In this document: positions 41,294 through 49,820 of the stretch, in pieces
Position numbering within the stretch: position 1 is the stretch's first letter
Layout: every line of letters starts with the position of its first letter
Virus record (IMG/VR): IMGVR_UViG_3300024257_000005
Location: 41,678-105,677 of that record
DNA length: 64,000 nt
Strand: one strand, 5' to 3'
DNA from: a virus
Made by a program: the position numbers and the translations under genes
The notes under the pieces: model-generated
Told to the model about the DNA's origin: nothing
The model's database searches: none
The model's input: only the letters and a program-made list of their open reading frames with translations

Positions 41294-41614
41294 ATGCAAG
41301 ACGCACAGTTCAAAATAACCGAAGTGAAAGCTTCAAAGCATGGAAATACACACCAAGCTTACCGAGTTGTGGCACCAACAAGTAAAAGTTACTACGATCG
41401 GAAAAGCATGTCAATCAGTCGTGAAGAATATCACGAATTACAGAAGCTGGACAAAGATTCTACAAATGTAGTTGTTCAGTTTATTAATCCTGACACGGAG
41501 AAGATTGATGATAAACCGTTTTTCCATGGCAAGCTACGAACATTCCTCCAGAAGGAAGTTAATATCACTGGAGAGTATGTAATCTTTTGGCTATATAAAC
41601 CTGCCGAGAGTTAA
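41294..41614 (+). CDS. Uncharacterised 106-residue protein
   Basis: Start ATG 41294 behind GAGGAGAAGA; the gap before it (41224-41293) contains TATATAC and no gene. Basic beta-rich N-terminal half. Unrecognised. Confidence 0.55.
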   Translation: MQDAQFKITEVKASKHGNTHQAYRVVAPTSKSYYDRKSMSISREEYHELQKLDKDSTNVVVQFINPDTEKIDDKPFFHGKLRTFLQKEVNITGEYVIFWLYKPAES

Positions 41615-41679
41615 AGTTGTTCTATAGAGATCTTATAGATCTGTTAAAGTGGTTCTATTTTTATTTGACTTGGACGAAA

Positions 41680-41714
41680 TAACTGTTTCATCCAAGTCAT
41701 CTCTATAGTATATT
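41680..41714 (+). promoter_or_regulatory. Central-block promoter module
   Basis: AACTGTTTCATCC and AGTATATT (TATATT 41709-41714), then GGCAACAAACAAAGGAGTTGTT before ATG 41739. An AGATC-TTATA-GATCT hairpin at 41628-41643 precedes it. Confidence 0.68.
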
Positions 41715-41738
41715 GTGGCAACAAACAAAGGAGTTGTT

Positions 41739-42266
41739 ATGCAAAAAATCACACATAAAGAGTTAGTTGAAAAGCTAAATCAATATCGTGGAGTTACATT
41801 CATTTCATGTTCAATCGAATCACCGGTCAAAATGGCCAAAGGTGGACGAGCTGGACGAGCAATAAATCCCTACCATGAACAGATTACAAAAGCTTCTTAT
41901 CTCAATGGAGCTATTGGATTTGACTATGAAAAGTCAGTAAATAACCAACGTGGAAAAGAAGGCGTTGAAGAAGTTTTTGAATCCAAACCAAGGGCTTGGG
42001 GAACGGTCATGGAAGGTGGAAAATTTGTTGAGCATAAAGGTAATTTCTATCTTCAGCTCAAGGTTGAGAATGTTGGTGTTGATTCGGTTCAATATTTCAA
42101 TGAAGGTCAAGCAATTGATCCAGAGCTTCTTACTGAATGGCTTCCCAAGAAACGTGAAGGTTCAGGACGGCAAGATGTTGAAAACGAGATCATCCTTCGT
42201 GACATCAAATTGGCCAGTATTAAATCAATCAAATTTGGAAAAGAAGAATATGAGGTAACAGAATAA
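41739..42266 (+). CDS. Uncharacterised 175-residue protein
   Basis: Start ATG 41739 (MQKITHKELVEKL) behind AAAGGAGTTGTT. Beta-rich with a basic patch (KMAKGGRAGRAINPYH). First gene of an operon. No family recognised. Confidence 0.6.
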   Translation: MQKITHKELVEKLNQYRGVTFISCSIESPVKMAKGGRAGRAINPYHEQITKASYLNGAIGFDYEKSVNNQRGKEGVEEVFESKPRAWGTVMEGGKFVEHKGNFYLQLKVENVGVDSVQYFNEGQAIDPELLTEWLPKKREGSGRQDVENEIILRDIKLASIKSIKFGKEEYEVTE

Positions 42267-42466
42267 TGAAAGATACAGACATAAAATTCACAATTGGCGG
42301 GACAGAGATTAACACAGCTGACCTTACATATAGGCAAAAACAGGTCGCTCGAAACAGTTCAAAGTGGATTGGTTTTGCAATCATATGGATGGGAGCAGGA
42401 TTCTGGGTTGCATTTGGTGTATTGCTTGTGGCAATCTTTGTAAATCTCGAACTTATCCCAGATTAG
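42266..42466 (+). CDS. Small membrane protein, 66 residues
   Basis: Starts at TAATG. One long span at about 30-58 (WIGFAIIWMGAGFWVAFGVL). Unrecognised. Confidence 0.6.
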   Translation: MKDTDIKFTIGGTEINTADLTYRQKQVARNSSKWIGFAIIWMGAGFWVAFGVLLVAIFVNLELIPD

Positions 42467-42467
42467 A

Positions 42468-42498
42468 CCTTTCATCTAATCGTTTTGAAGTGTATATT
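42468..42498 (+). promoter_or_regulatory. Central-block promoter module
   Basis: CCTTTCATC and AGTGTATATT (TATATT 42493-42498), then GGTAACAACAAAAGGAGTTCGC before ATG 42524. Confidence 0.62.
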
Positions 42499-42523
42499 CA
42501 GGTAACAACAAAAGGAGTTCGCA

Positions 42524-42799
42524 ATGAATAAAGCAACAATGATGAGAAAAGACCTCTCGAAAAATCCCAAATCTTTCACCAGTTTTGTCAAAGAAAATTA
42601 TCAGAAGCTTATGACATTATCGTCAAATCCTGAAGATCTTATTTCTTTTATTAATGAAGAAACCAAAGGCTTTAGCGTATCTGAAAAATATCGGAATGCT
42701 TTAACTGAAAAGCTTATGTCCGGCTCAGTAACTCAGAATCAGTACTACCTTACAAATGCATATTTGACCGGAAAAGGTCTGAGCGTAGCAGGTATCTAA
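42524..42799 (+). CDS. Uncharacterised 91-residue protein
   Basis: First gene after its promoter. Basic N-terminus, helical. The stop overlaps the next ATG (TAATG). Confidence 0.55.
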   Translation: MNKATMMRKDLSKNPKSFTSFVKENYQKLMTLSSNPEDLISFINEETKGFSVSEKYRNALTEKLMSGSVTQNQYYLTNAYLTGKGLSVAGI

Positions 42800-42990
42800 T
42801 GGACTATAATCTAGATAAACTTAAAGATGGAGTAGTAGCACTGGCAATGGATAGGATCAAAGTAATGCTAGACGCAATGGGTGAAAAAGTGGGACCTGGC
42901 AATTTGAACTTGATTAAAACTGAACTTGACAGGGCATATTTAGATGGCAGTATTGATGTCATCAACGCAATAAAGGAGATTAAGAGATAA
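42799..42990 (+). CDS. Small protein, 63 residues, unknown
   Basis: Coupled on both sides by TAATG. Helical amphipathic sequence. Unrecognised. Confidence 0.55.
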   Translation: MDYNLDKLKDGVVALAMDRIKVMLDAMGEKVGPGNLNLIKTELDRAYLDGSIDVINAIKEIKR

Positions 42991-43133
42991 TGTGTATTTG
43001 TGGTGGAGTTGTAGAGGTCTCAATCGGTGCATTTCTATTTGGACTGATTGCAGGACTATTAAAGAAGTTTAAGAATAAAAAGAAGACATGTCATTGTCCA
43101 GAAATTGATCATCATTTCAATTTAGATGACTAA
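42990..43133 (+). CDS. Small membrane protein with Cys/His tail, 47 residues
   Basis: Starts at TAATG. MCICGGVVEVSIGAFLFGLI spans the membrane. A basic stretch (KKFKNKKKT) and a metal-type tail CHCPEIDHHF follow. Unrecognised. Confidence 0.55.
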   Translation: MCICGGVVEVSIGAFLFGLIAGLLKKFKNKKKTCHCPEIDHHFNLDD

Positions 43134-43166
43134 AACTGTTTCATTTGGCGCTGCAGGGTGTATATT
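43134..43166 (+). promoter_or_regulatory. Central-block promoter module
   Basis: AACTGTTTCATTTG and GGTGTATATT (TATATT 43161-43166), then GGTAACAACAAAAGGAGTTAAC before ATG 43191. One of the clearest copies. Confidence 0.7.
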
Positions 43167-43190
43167 ATGGTAACAACAAAAGGAGTTAAC

Positions 43191-43514
43191 ATGATTACAA
43201 AGAATGAAAGAATCGCAACAAAAGCTTATGAAAGACTCGTCAAGCCTATGATGGAGAGGTACAATGAGTCAGTTGAAATGAGTCATGCAATCGATTTTGG
43301 TGAGTTCAGCACGGTTGATTTCCCAGATGAAGAACATGAAGCCTTGCTTCAAAAGGTTGCATCACGTTTTGGTATGACAAGTGATAGATTGTTCACGACC
43401 TCATACATGGCATCAGAAGAATATGAAGAGCATGCTCGTGAACATAGAGTTTGGATAGATCCAGCCGGCGGAACACATGTTGGCTTTGAAGATCCAGCAG
43501 CAATGTATGCTTAA
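43191..43514 (+). CDS. Uncharacterised 107-residue protein
   Basis: Start ATG 43191 (MITKNERIATKAY) behind AAAGGAGTTAAC. Helical and acidic. First gene of the operon that ends in the polynucleotide kinase. Unrecognised. Confidence 0.58.
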   Translation: MITKNERIATKAYERLVKPMMERYNESVEMSHAIDFGEFSTVDFPDEEHEALLQKVASRFGMTSDRLFTTSYMASEEYEEHAREHRVWIDPAGGTHVGFEDPAAMYA

Positions 43515-43526
43515 AGGAGATCAAAA

Positions 43527-43880
43527 ATGGGATTAACACTGTGGCTGGCACGTAAATGTGGCTATGAACAAGAGATCAATTCGAAGCCATTCAGGAAAGA
43601 GCTGTATCAATTCTTTCATTGGAATAGAGAAGTGAATTTTGGTTCCAATAGCTTAGGTGATCACGACTATCTCCATGATATTCATGACGTCACTGCAAAG
43701 ATCAATGCCGACAATGAATATATTGTCACAATTAAGACTACTCGACCTGGGTATATCATTGGTGCCAAGGGATGGCTTATCACTCAGATTCAGCTTTATA
43801 TGCAGGCACAGTTCCCTGATAAAGTATTGAAAATACATATTGAAGAAACACGACTATGGGCAGAGCTCTGGAGAGATTAA
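43527..43880 (+). CDS. KH-like RNA-binding protein
   Basis: 117 residues. GYIIGAKGWLITQIQLYMQ contains the GxxG loop (GAKG) between two helices, with a strand before it (EYIVTIKTTRP), as in KH domains. It lies two genes before the RNA kinase/phosphatase, so an RNA-binding role in repair is plausible. Confidence 0.6.
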   Translation: MGLTLWLARKCGYEQEINSKPFRKELYQFFHWNREVNFGSNSLGDHDYLHDIHDVTAKINADNEYIVTIKTTRPGYIIGAKGWLITQIQLYMQAQFPDKVLKIHIEETRLWAELWRD

Positions 43881-43881
43881 T

Positions 43882-44073
43882 GTGAGCATTGAAACATTAG
43901 TTGCATTAATAGAGTTCACAGGCGGTGACGCCACGGACATCATTGAGTGGCATAAGGCTGAAATCGTTCTTGACAAAATAACTAAAATTATAACAGAGAG
44001 CAAGCACGGATTTGAAAGCCCAGTTGCAAATGTCAATATCATAGAAGCATTATTGGAATATAAAAAGGACTAA
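43882..44073 (+). CDS. Small protein, 63 residues, GTG start
   Basis: GTG at 43882 (MSIETLVALIEF), 7 bases after GGAGAG and one base after the previous stop. An upstream in-frame ATG lies inside the KH-like gene and is rejected. Acidic helical. Unrecognised. Confidence 0.5.
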   Translation: MSIETLVALIEFTGGDATDIIEWHKAEIVLDKITKIITESKHGFESPVANVNIIEALLEYKKD

Positions 44074-44077
44074 TAAA

Positions 44078-45064
44078 TTGACAAAACAAAAATCTGTAAA
44101 ATTAGTACTCATGAGAGGAATACCAGGGTCTGGTAAATCTACAAAATCAAAAGCAATGGTTGCTAAAGATCCAAATAGCTGGGTTAGAATAAATCGAGAT
44201 GATTTTCGATTTATGATTAACGACTATTTCTATGGCAATATGAGAGTAGAAAATTTGATTTCAAAAGCAACACACCGAATGGCTGAAGATGCTTTACGTG
44301 CAGGATTCAATGTTATATCTGACGATATGAACTTGAGACAAAAGTATGTTACTGAATGGCACAATATTGCTGAAAAAATTGGTAATATTACTGTTGTTGA
44401 AAAATACATGGACATCACTCTGAAAGAAGCGCTTAAAAGAGATTTGACTCGTGAAAAGAAAGTCGGAGCTGATGTAGTTAAGAACCAGTTTAATAAATAT
44501 GTTAAGAATATGAAAATTCGTGAAGAGACATATTACCCACCAGTTGATAGAGCTGGACAGTACATTGTTCAAGATGAATCATTACCTAGAGCAGTTATCT
44601 GTGATATTGATGGAACAGCAGCTCTTATGAATGGAAAGCGTGGACCTTTTGAATGGCACAATGTATTCAGAGATGATGTGAATAAACCTGTAGAAGAGTT
44701 GATTAAAATAATTCAAAACAGTAATGATTTCGTTGGCTATGGTTATGAGTTAGCTGGTGAGACACAAGAGTATGATGATGTAAAAATGATCTACTTATCA
44801 GGTCGTGATGGAGCAGCAAAGGATGAGACAATCCGCTGGTTCAAAGAAAAGATGAAGATCGAAGTTGTCTATGGTGACAATCTATTCATGAGAGCACCAA
44901 ATGATCAACGCAAAGATTCTATCATCAAGCAAGAGCTATATGATGCTCACATCAGAGGGCAATATAATGTTCTATTTGTATTGGATGATAGAAATCAAGT
45001 AGTAGACAACTGGAGACAAGAAATTGGACTACCAACATTTCAAGTAGAATATGGAGATTTCTAA
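44078..45064 (+). CDS. Polynucleotide kinase / phosphatase (T4 Pnkp-like)
   Basis: 328 residues from a TTG at 44078. N-terminal kinase with P-loop GIPGSGKST (about 14-22). C-terminal HAD phosphatase with ICDIDGTAAL (about 169-178), MIYLSGRDG and FVLDDRNQVVD. Same domain order and about the same size as T4 Pnkp (301 residues). It heals RNA ends by adding 5' phosphate and removing 2',3'-cyclic phosphate, preparing tRNAs cut by host anticodon nucleases for the ligase at 46468. Confidence 0.93.
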   Translation: MTKQKSVKLVLMRGIPGSGKSTKSKAMVAKDPNSWVRINRDDFRFMINDYFYGNMRVENLISKATHRMAEDALRAGFNVISDDMNLRQKYVTEWHNIAEKIGNITVVEKYMDITLKEALKRDLTREKKVGADVVKNQFNKYVKNMKIREETYYPPVDRAGQYIVQDESLPRAVICDIDGTAALMNGKRGPFEWHNVFRDDVNKPVEELIKIIQNSNDFVGYGYELAGETQEYDDVKMIYLSGRDGAAKDETIRWFKEKMKIEVVYGDNLFMRAPNDQRKDSIIKQELYDAHIRGQYNVLFVLDDRNQVVDNWRQEIGLPTFQVEYGDF

Positions 45065-45066
45065 AA

Positions 45067-45101
45067 TAACGGTTTCATTTGTTAATGCAGTATAGTATAT
45101 T
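45067..45101 (+). promoter_or_regulatory. Central-block promoter module
   Basis: AACGGTTTCATTTG and TAGTATATT (TATATT 45096-45101), then GCAGTAACAACCAAAGGAGTACAC before ATG 45127. Confidence 0.68.
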
Positions 45102-45126
45102 GCAGTAACAACCAAAGGAGTACACA

Positions 45127-45345
45127 ATGAAATGGTTACAAAAATTCAAAAAAGGTCATCTTATTGAGCCATTCATTTATGTAGATTTTGACGATAGAAT
45201 TGTCAGGGCACACAGAGGTAATAGAATCAAATGGCTTGAAAAGCATTACATCTATTCATTTACATTCCAAGGTGCTGTTCATGCGACAAAGAAATTAACC
45301 GAAAAGAAATACCCACAATATGCTGGGTCAATTTATTATTTTTAG
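45127..45345 (+). CDS. Small basic protein, 72 residues
   Basis: First gene of the RlaP/ligase operon. Beta-rich and basic (IVRAHRGNRIKWLEKHYIY). Could bind nucleic acid. Unrecognised. Confidence 0.55.
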   Translation: MKWLQKFKKGHLIEPFIYVDFDDRIVRAHRGNRIKWLEKHYIYSFTFQGAVHATKKLTEKKYPQYAGSIYYF

Positions 45346-45356
45346 AAGGAAGCAAT

Positions 45357-46136
45357 ATGTCTGACATTGTAAAATATATCAAAGATTTTGAGAAAGAGAA
45401 ATTGCTCTACCTTGTTCTTGCAGGGTCACGAGGATATTCAACTCACACAGATGAGTCTGACTATGATTATCGTGGGGTGTTTGTGAATACTAAGGAAGAA
45501 GTAATTGGTAGCCTAACGCGAGATAAACAAAAATACTGGCCTGACACTGAAGATGCAATGCTCCATGGTTTGCAAAAATTTGTTAAGCTGGCCTCAAATG
45601 CAAGTCCTAATGTCATTGAACTTTTATTCATGAATGGTACGGCAGAATATATTCATCCCTTGTTTGCAAAATGGTTCCTTGACAATCGTGATGACTTTTT
45701 ATCTCTAAAATGCTATAATAGTTACTCAGGATATGCTTGGGGACAGGTTCAACAAAGCAAGCATAAGTCTTCTCATGGATCCTTACGTGAAAAATATAAA
45801 TGTGGAGATCCTCAAGATCCATATGATTCAAAATATGCAATGCACACAATTCGCATGATGTATAATGGATTAGAAATTATTCAGACTGGGATGTTAACTC
45901 CAAATTTCAAGGATAGCGGCCTTCTTACCGTTTTACAAGAGATTCGGAAAGGTGATTTCTATAAAAATGCTACTGAATTTTATCAGCATGTAGAAAGCCT
46001 TGATGCTGACATTAAAAAATCACATGAGCATGCTTCAATTGGAAAGTGGCTTCGTGAAGAACCAAGTCGGGATCGGATGAATGAATTACTAATTGGATTC
46101 TATGAAGAACTTTGGTATTCAAAATGAAATATATAA
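45357..46136 (+). CDS. RlaP-type nucleotidyltransferase (RNA-repair pol-beta family)
   Basis: LAGSRGYSTHTDESDYDYRG has the GS...DxD active-site pattern of minimal pol-beta nucleotidyltransferases of the RlaP type. The protein ends in YSK followed by TGA (46125-46127). With TGA as Trp it gains three residues (WNI) and stops at TAA 46134-46136. Under the standard code it ends at 46127. RlaP proteins are associated with RNA ligases; here the Rnl1-type ligase is two genes downstream. Likely role is repair of RNA 3' ends. Confidence 0.82.
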
Positions 46137-46462
46137 TATTATTGGCATTCATTGGTTTGGTTATTGAAGCTCGATATCAAATTGAGAAAATGAAAAACAA
46201 GCCATTCAGCGATGAAAATTCTGAATATGACCAATCGATGAAGATTAATCAATATGTTGTTTTTCTAAAAGACTATCAATCGGAAGAGCAGAAGAATATG
46301 CGACAGGAGAAATATAACAAGGGTGAAGTTGTGACTGTTCGGCATATATCAACTGGAGTTGTGGGCCCAATCCAGATTGAATACTTAAATGCTATTGATT
46401 ATTCTATGATTGTTGATAATGCAGGATATACAATTATGAGAATCATACCAATTGAAAGGTAG
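46124..46462 (+). CDS. Membrane-anchored protein, 112 residues
   Basis: Start ATG 46124 (MKYIILLAFIGLV), overlapping the end of RlaP. One N-terminal span, then a soluble, beta-rich domain (YNKGEVVTVRHISTGVVG). It separates RlaP from the ligase. Role unknown. Confidence 0.55.
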   Translation: MKYIILLAFIGLVIEARYQIEKMKNKPFSDENSEYDQSMKINQYVVFLKDYQSEEQKNMRQEKYNKGEVVTVRHISTGVVGPIQIEYLNAIDYSMIVDNAGYTIMRIIPIER

Positions 46463-46467
46463 ATATA

Positions 46468-47568
46468 ATGAAGATTAAAATACCACAAGAACTAATTGAC
46501 GAGCGATATATCAGGTTTCAGAAGCATCCGACTCTTGATTTATACATCTACAATTATACTCACAAATGTCAGTTCGAACAGAATTGGAATGAGTGGACTA
46601 TGATGTGCCGTGGTTTGATCCTTGATGGTGAAGGAAATATTGTTTCACGCCCATTAAAGAAATTCTTCAATCTTGGCGAAGGTGAACATACTCTTGAGAA
46701 TCTTCCAAAAGGTAATTATACATTGACGAAGAAAATGGATGGATCATTCCTAGAAATTGTTAAATGGGATGGATATGTTGTTGTAGCTACTCGTGGCTCA
46801 TTCGAATCTGATCAGGCTGAACATGCTATGAAAGTTCTTAACGAAAAACACCCTGACATATTTGAATTGGATAAATTTCAAGAAGGATTGACATACATCT
46901 TTGAAGTGATCTACCCAGAAAATAGAATTGTTGTTGACTATAATGGATATGATGATCTTGTCCTATTGACTATTGTTGAGAATGAAACTGGGTATGAATA
47001 TCCAAATTACAAAAACAATGCTCTTGGATTTGATGTTGTTGAAACTCTAGAAGGTAAGTGGGATTTTGATGAGATCAAAGAGCTTAATACTGAAAATGAA
47101 GAAGGATGGGTTGCACACTGGCCAGGGTCAGACAACTATCGTGTGAAGATCAAGTTTGCCGACTATGTTGAATTGCATAGAATCGTAACTGGATTATCAG
47201 AGCTAAGCATCTGGAGACTGTTGGGTCAAGGAAATAATATCAATGACATTATTGACAAGGTTCCTGACGAACTATTTAAATGGGCTCAAACAATTGTGAC
47301 TGCTCTCTGGAAAGAATATCACGCAATTAAAAAACAAGTTGAAGATGATTATAGCAAAGCTGTTGCAAGTGTGTTTGATCTTGCATTGCATAAAGAAGGC
47401 GAACCAGTTCGAAAAGACTATGCAGTTGAATTTACTGGATATAAATATCCCGGAATGATGTTTGCAATTCTTGATGGAAAAGAATTTGAAAGCAGAATCT
47501 GGCCCTTAATCAGACCGAAAGCAAATGAAATCAAAGAAGTCTCAGAACTTCCCAAATGGAGTAACTAA
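46468..47568 (+). CDS. RNA ligase, Rnl1 type
   Basis: 366 residues, near T4 Rnl1 (374). Lysine motif I is K89 in KKMDGS (KxDG). MCRGLILDGEGNIVSRPLK upstream is the family's leader segment. TYIFEVIYPENRIVVDY is motif III/IIIa, EEGWVAHW motif IV and YRVKIKF motif V. It joins tRNA halves after Pnkp healing. With the Rnl2-type enzyme at 20063 the phage covers both single-strand and duplex RNA breaks. Confidence 0.93.
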   Translation: MKIKIPQELIDERYIRFQKHPTLDLYIYNYTHKCQFEQNWNEWTMMCRGLILDGEGNIVSRPLKKFFNLGEGEHTLENLPKGNYTLTKKMDGSFLEIVKWDGYVVVATRGSFESDQAEHAMKVLNEKHPDIFELDKFQEGLTYIFEVIYPENRIVVDYNGYDDLVLLTIVENETGYEYPNYKNNALGFDVVETLEGKWDFDEIKELNTENEEGWVAHWPGSDNYRVKIKFADYVELHRIVTGLSELSIWRLLGQGNNINDIIDKVPDELFKWAQTIVTALWKEYHAIKKQVEDDYSKAVASVFDLALHKEGEPVRKDYAVEFTGYKYPGMMFAILDGKEFESRIWPLIRPKANEIKEVSELPKWSN

Positions 47569-47729
47569 TGTATCAAGAATTTTATCATGATGAATATGAA
47601 GATCACTTGGCAGAACGAGCTATGTGGGACTGGCTAGATAAATGGTGGTGGACACTGATCCCAATTGTTCCACTAATTCCATTTTTAGTTATAGGGATTG
47701 GTGTTTATGCACTAATTTTTGGGAGTTAA
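47568..47729 (+). CDS. Small membrane protein, 53 residues
   Basis: Starts at TAATG after the ligase. Acidic, Trp-rich head (DWLDKWWW) and one span (IPIVPLIPFLVIGIGVYAL). Unrecognised. Confidence 0.58.
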   Translation: MYQEFYHDEYEDHLAERAMWDWLDKWWWTLIPIVPLIPFLVIGIGVYALIFGS

Positions 47730-47755
47730 TAAAACCGACTTTTTGCTCTTTGATA

Positions 47756-47765
47756 TATATTTATA
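47756..47765 (+). promoter_or_regulatory. Putative late promoter box
   Basis: TATATTTATA, 100 bases before ATG 47865. The long leader between has no ORF, but AGGAGACACATC precedes the start. Confidence 0.5.
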
Positions 47766-47864
47766 CATAACTCGAATCCGTTTAACGTGAGGCATGAAGA
47801 CCTTTAGAGTTGTTACATGATAGCAACAAAATGTTAAGTGGAGATATTAATAAGGAGACACATC

Positions 47865-48677
47865 ATGAACACTACTCAAAGAGTGGGCACTCAGCCCGAA
47901 GCACACATTTCAATTGACAAAAACAGATTACAAAGATTCCGTGGAAAAGTATATCTTTCTGACAAAGCCAAGTTTGAGATTGAACTATTCAATCCAACTC
48001 AGCGCCGTTATGGAGTCAAATTTCTATTCAATGGGGAATACATGTCTAATCGACATTTGATCATAGACCCAGGCCAACGTATTTTTCTGGACAGGTTTAT
48101 TGAAACAAAGAAACGATTTGAATTTAACACATATGAAGTGGATGATTCACCAGCTGCAAAAGCAGCAATCAGTAAGAATGGATTAATAGAGGTAGAATTT
48201 CATCAAGAAAACGATCCTATTCCTCTATTGAATAACACAACCAACTGGCCAGCACAGTTTACATATACTGGAGATTGGTTTGGATTTCACGGCAATACAT
48301 TTGATCAGTACAATACGACAATAAGCAACAGTGGTGGAATATCAGAAAATACTACTGTAAATTATTGCAGCACCAATCTCAATCAGAGTCCAAAGAAGAA
48401 CGCTAGACATAAGCTGATGAGATCAATGGCAGCACCAGAGCCAATTGAGACAGGAAGGATTAATAAGTCGAATGAAAATTCTAATCAAGAATTTCAAAGT
48501 GTTGAGGCTGATTTTAACTGGATTGTAGATACAAAGGTTGTTTTGCAATTACTTCCAATTAGTCTTCAACCAGCCAATCAAAGAGACTTGGTGCAGTATT
48601 GTCCTGTTGATGGCACTAAATTCAAAAAGGGATATAATTTCTGTCCCAAATGTGGAAAGGCTAAAGATTGAAAATAA
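47865..48677 (+). CDS. Protein with C-terminal zinc ribbon (terminal TGA read as Trp)
   Basis: Start ATG 47865 (MNTTQRVGTQPE). Beta-rich middle. C-terminal YCPVDGTKFKKGYNFCPKCGK has CxxC-type pairs of a zinc ribbon. Frame: ...AKD, TGA at 48669-48671, then AAA TAA, so 270 residues if TGA is Trp, 268 if not. Behind a late-type box, so perhaps a virion or late-regulatory protein. Confidence 0.6.
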
Positions 48678-48925
48678 TCGAATTCAAAGGCACTAAGTAT
48701 AGAGTGCTACATAAGATACCTGCCGATCGTGTCACTGATTCTATCGTTAAAGGGATCCAACATGATCAGCGGATATTTTCGAAACAAACAAATGAAGAAT
48801 GGTTTCTGGAAGAAATTGAAGAGGCAGAGTTTAGTCCCATTAAAGCTAAATCTACAAAGAAGAAACGGACGCCCTCGATTATACTTCCAGCACACCCAGG
48901 TCAGACGATCGACATAAAGGCCTAA
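48668..48925 (+). CDS. Basic protein, 85 residues, TTG start
   Basis: TTG at 48668 (MKIIEFKGTKYRVL) overlaps the end of the zinc-ribbon gene. The C-terminal half has a KSTKKKRTP basic patch. Unrecognised; start uncertain. Confidence 0.5.
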   Translation: MKIIEFKGTKYRVLHKIPADRVTDSIVKGIQHDQRIFSKQTNEEWFLEEIEEAEFSPIKAKSTKKKRTPSIILPAHPGQTIDIKA

Positions 48926-48954
48926 AAAGAAATCAAACTATTGCAAATTTTATA

Positions 48955-48970
48955 TATATTTATATAAATA
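48955..48970 (+). promoter_or_regulatory. Putative late promoter box (TATATTTATATAAATA)
   Basis: Same extended form as at 2429, 33 bases before ATG 48997 with AAGGAG. The transcript would also include the tmRNA at 49441. Confidence 0.52.
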
Positions 48971-48996
48971 ATGACAACTAACCAAGGAGAAAATAT

Positions 48997-49434
48997 ATGG
49001 AACAACTAACTGTAAATAAATTCTTCTGTGACGTATGTGGCGGTGAAATAGAAAACAAATGTAAGATCGTAAGTGAGACATTTGTGACTAATTCTTCAGC
49101 TGGTAATGAATTACGATTTGCAGATGATGTACGGCTGGCTCACCTTGAGTGTGTTAACGACAATGAAACTGTTGTAATTGCACCCAAGCTTAATGAGTTC
49201 AAAGCATTGGAAAAGGAAGTCAAAAGACTGACTAAAGTTAATGATCTTCTCAATGATGAAAATGCTGAATTAGCTGAAGAAAATGCAGGATTGAAAGATA
49301 CTCCTCCTCCAATAACTCAAGCTGATGTAGATCAGGTTCGAGAAGAAGAGGCAACTCCTCTTAAATTTGATGAGAAAGCACCGGCATTTGAAGTAAAAGA
49401 TTCAAAAGGTAATAAAAAGTTGACTGTAAAATAA
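48997..49434 (+). CDS. Zinc-finger and coiled-coil protein, 145 residues
   Basis: N-terminal FFCDVCGGEIENKC with a later HLEC forms a zinc site. FKALEKEVKRLTKVNDLLNDENAEL is a clear coiled coil. Ends 6 bases before the tmRNA. Unrecognised family. Confidence 0.6.
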   Translation: MEQLTVNKFFCDVCGGEIENKCKIVSETFVTNSSAGNELRFADDVRLAHLECVNDNETVVIAPKLNEFKALEKEVKRLTKVNDLLNDENAELAEENAGLKDTPPPITQADVDQVREEEATPLKFDEKAPAFEVKDSKGNKKLTVK

Positions 49435-49440
49435 GAAACT

Positions 49441-49798
49441 GGGGCCGACCTGGATTCGACGGGATGATTTTTGACAATAAGTGCAAGTAGACAGAGTGAG
49501 TCTTAAAAACTAAACAACCAGAGATAACTGGCACAAACTACGCAATCGCAGCCTAAGGAATTAGGCAGCCGTTAGCTCCACGACTTCGATAATGGAGGTC
49601 TAACGTCGTTTTCGAATAGGTATTTATGCAACAAGTTTCACCGAATTGAAACTGGATCACTGCGGCCATGAGTATACATGCCGATAAGATTTGTTGGAGT
49701 TCTAAATTCGTATTAATTGAAAGAAACCAACTAAACTTGTGAACGACTTGTTGAAGGAAGCTTTGCGGACGGGAGTTCGATTCTCCCCGGCTCCACCA
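49441..49798 (+). ncRNA. ssrA: Transfer-messenger RNA (tmRNA)
   Basis: 358 bases. The 5' end GGGGCCGACCTGGATTCGACG and the 3' end GGGAGTTCGATTCTCCCCGG-CTCC-A-CCA form the tRNA-Ala-like domain with acceptor GGGGCCG/CGGCTCC and encoded CCA. The reading frame ends AAC TAC GCA ATC GCA GCC TAA (49536-49556), giving a tag ending NYAIAA, close to the usual NYALAA. The resume codon is probably GGC 49530 or slightly upstream. It rescues stalled ribosomes and tags their products for proteolysis. Confidence 0.96.
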
Positions 49799-49820
49799 AT
49801 TTTTAAATAAAGGATGCATC

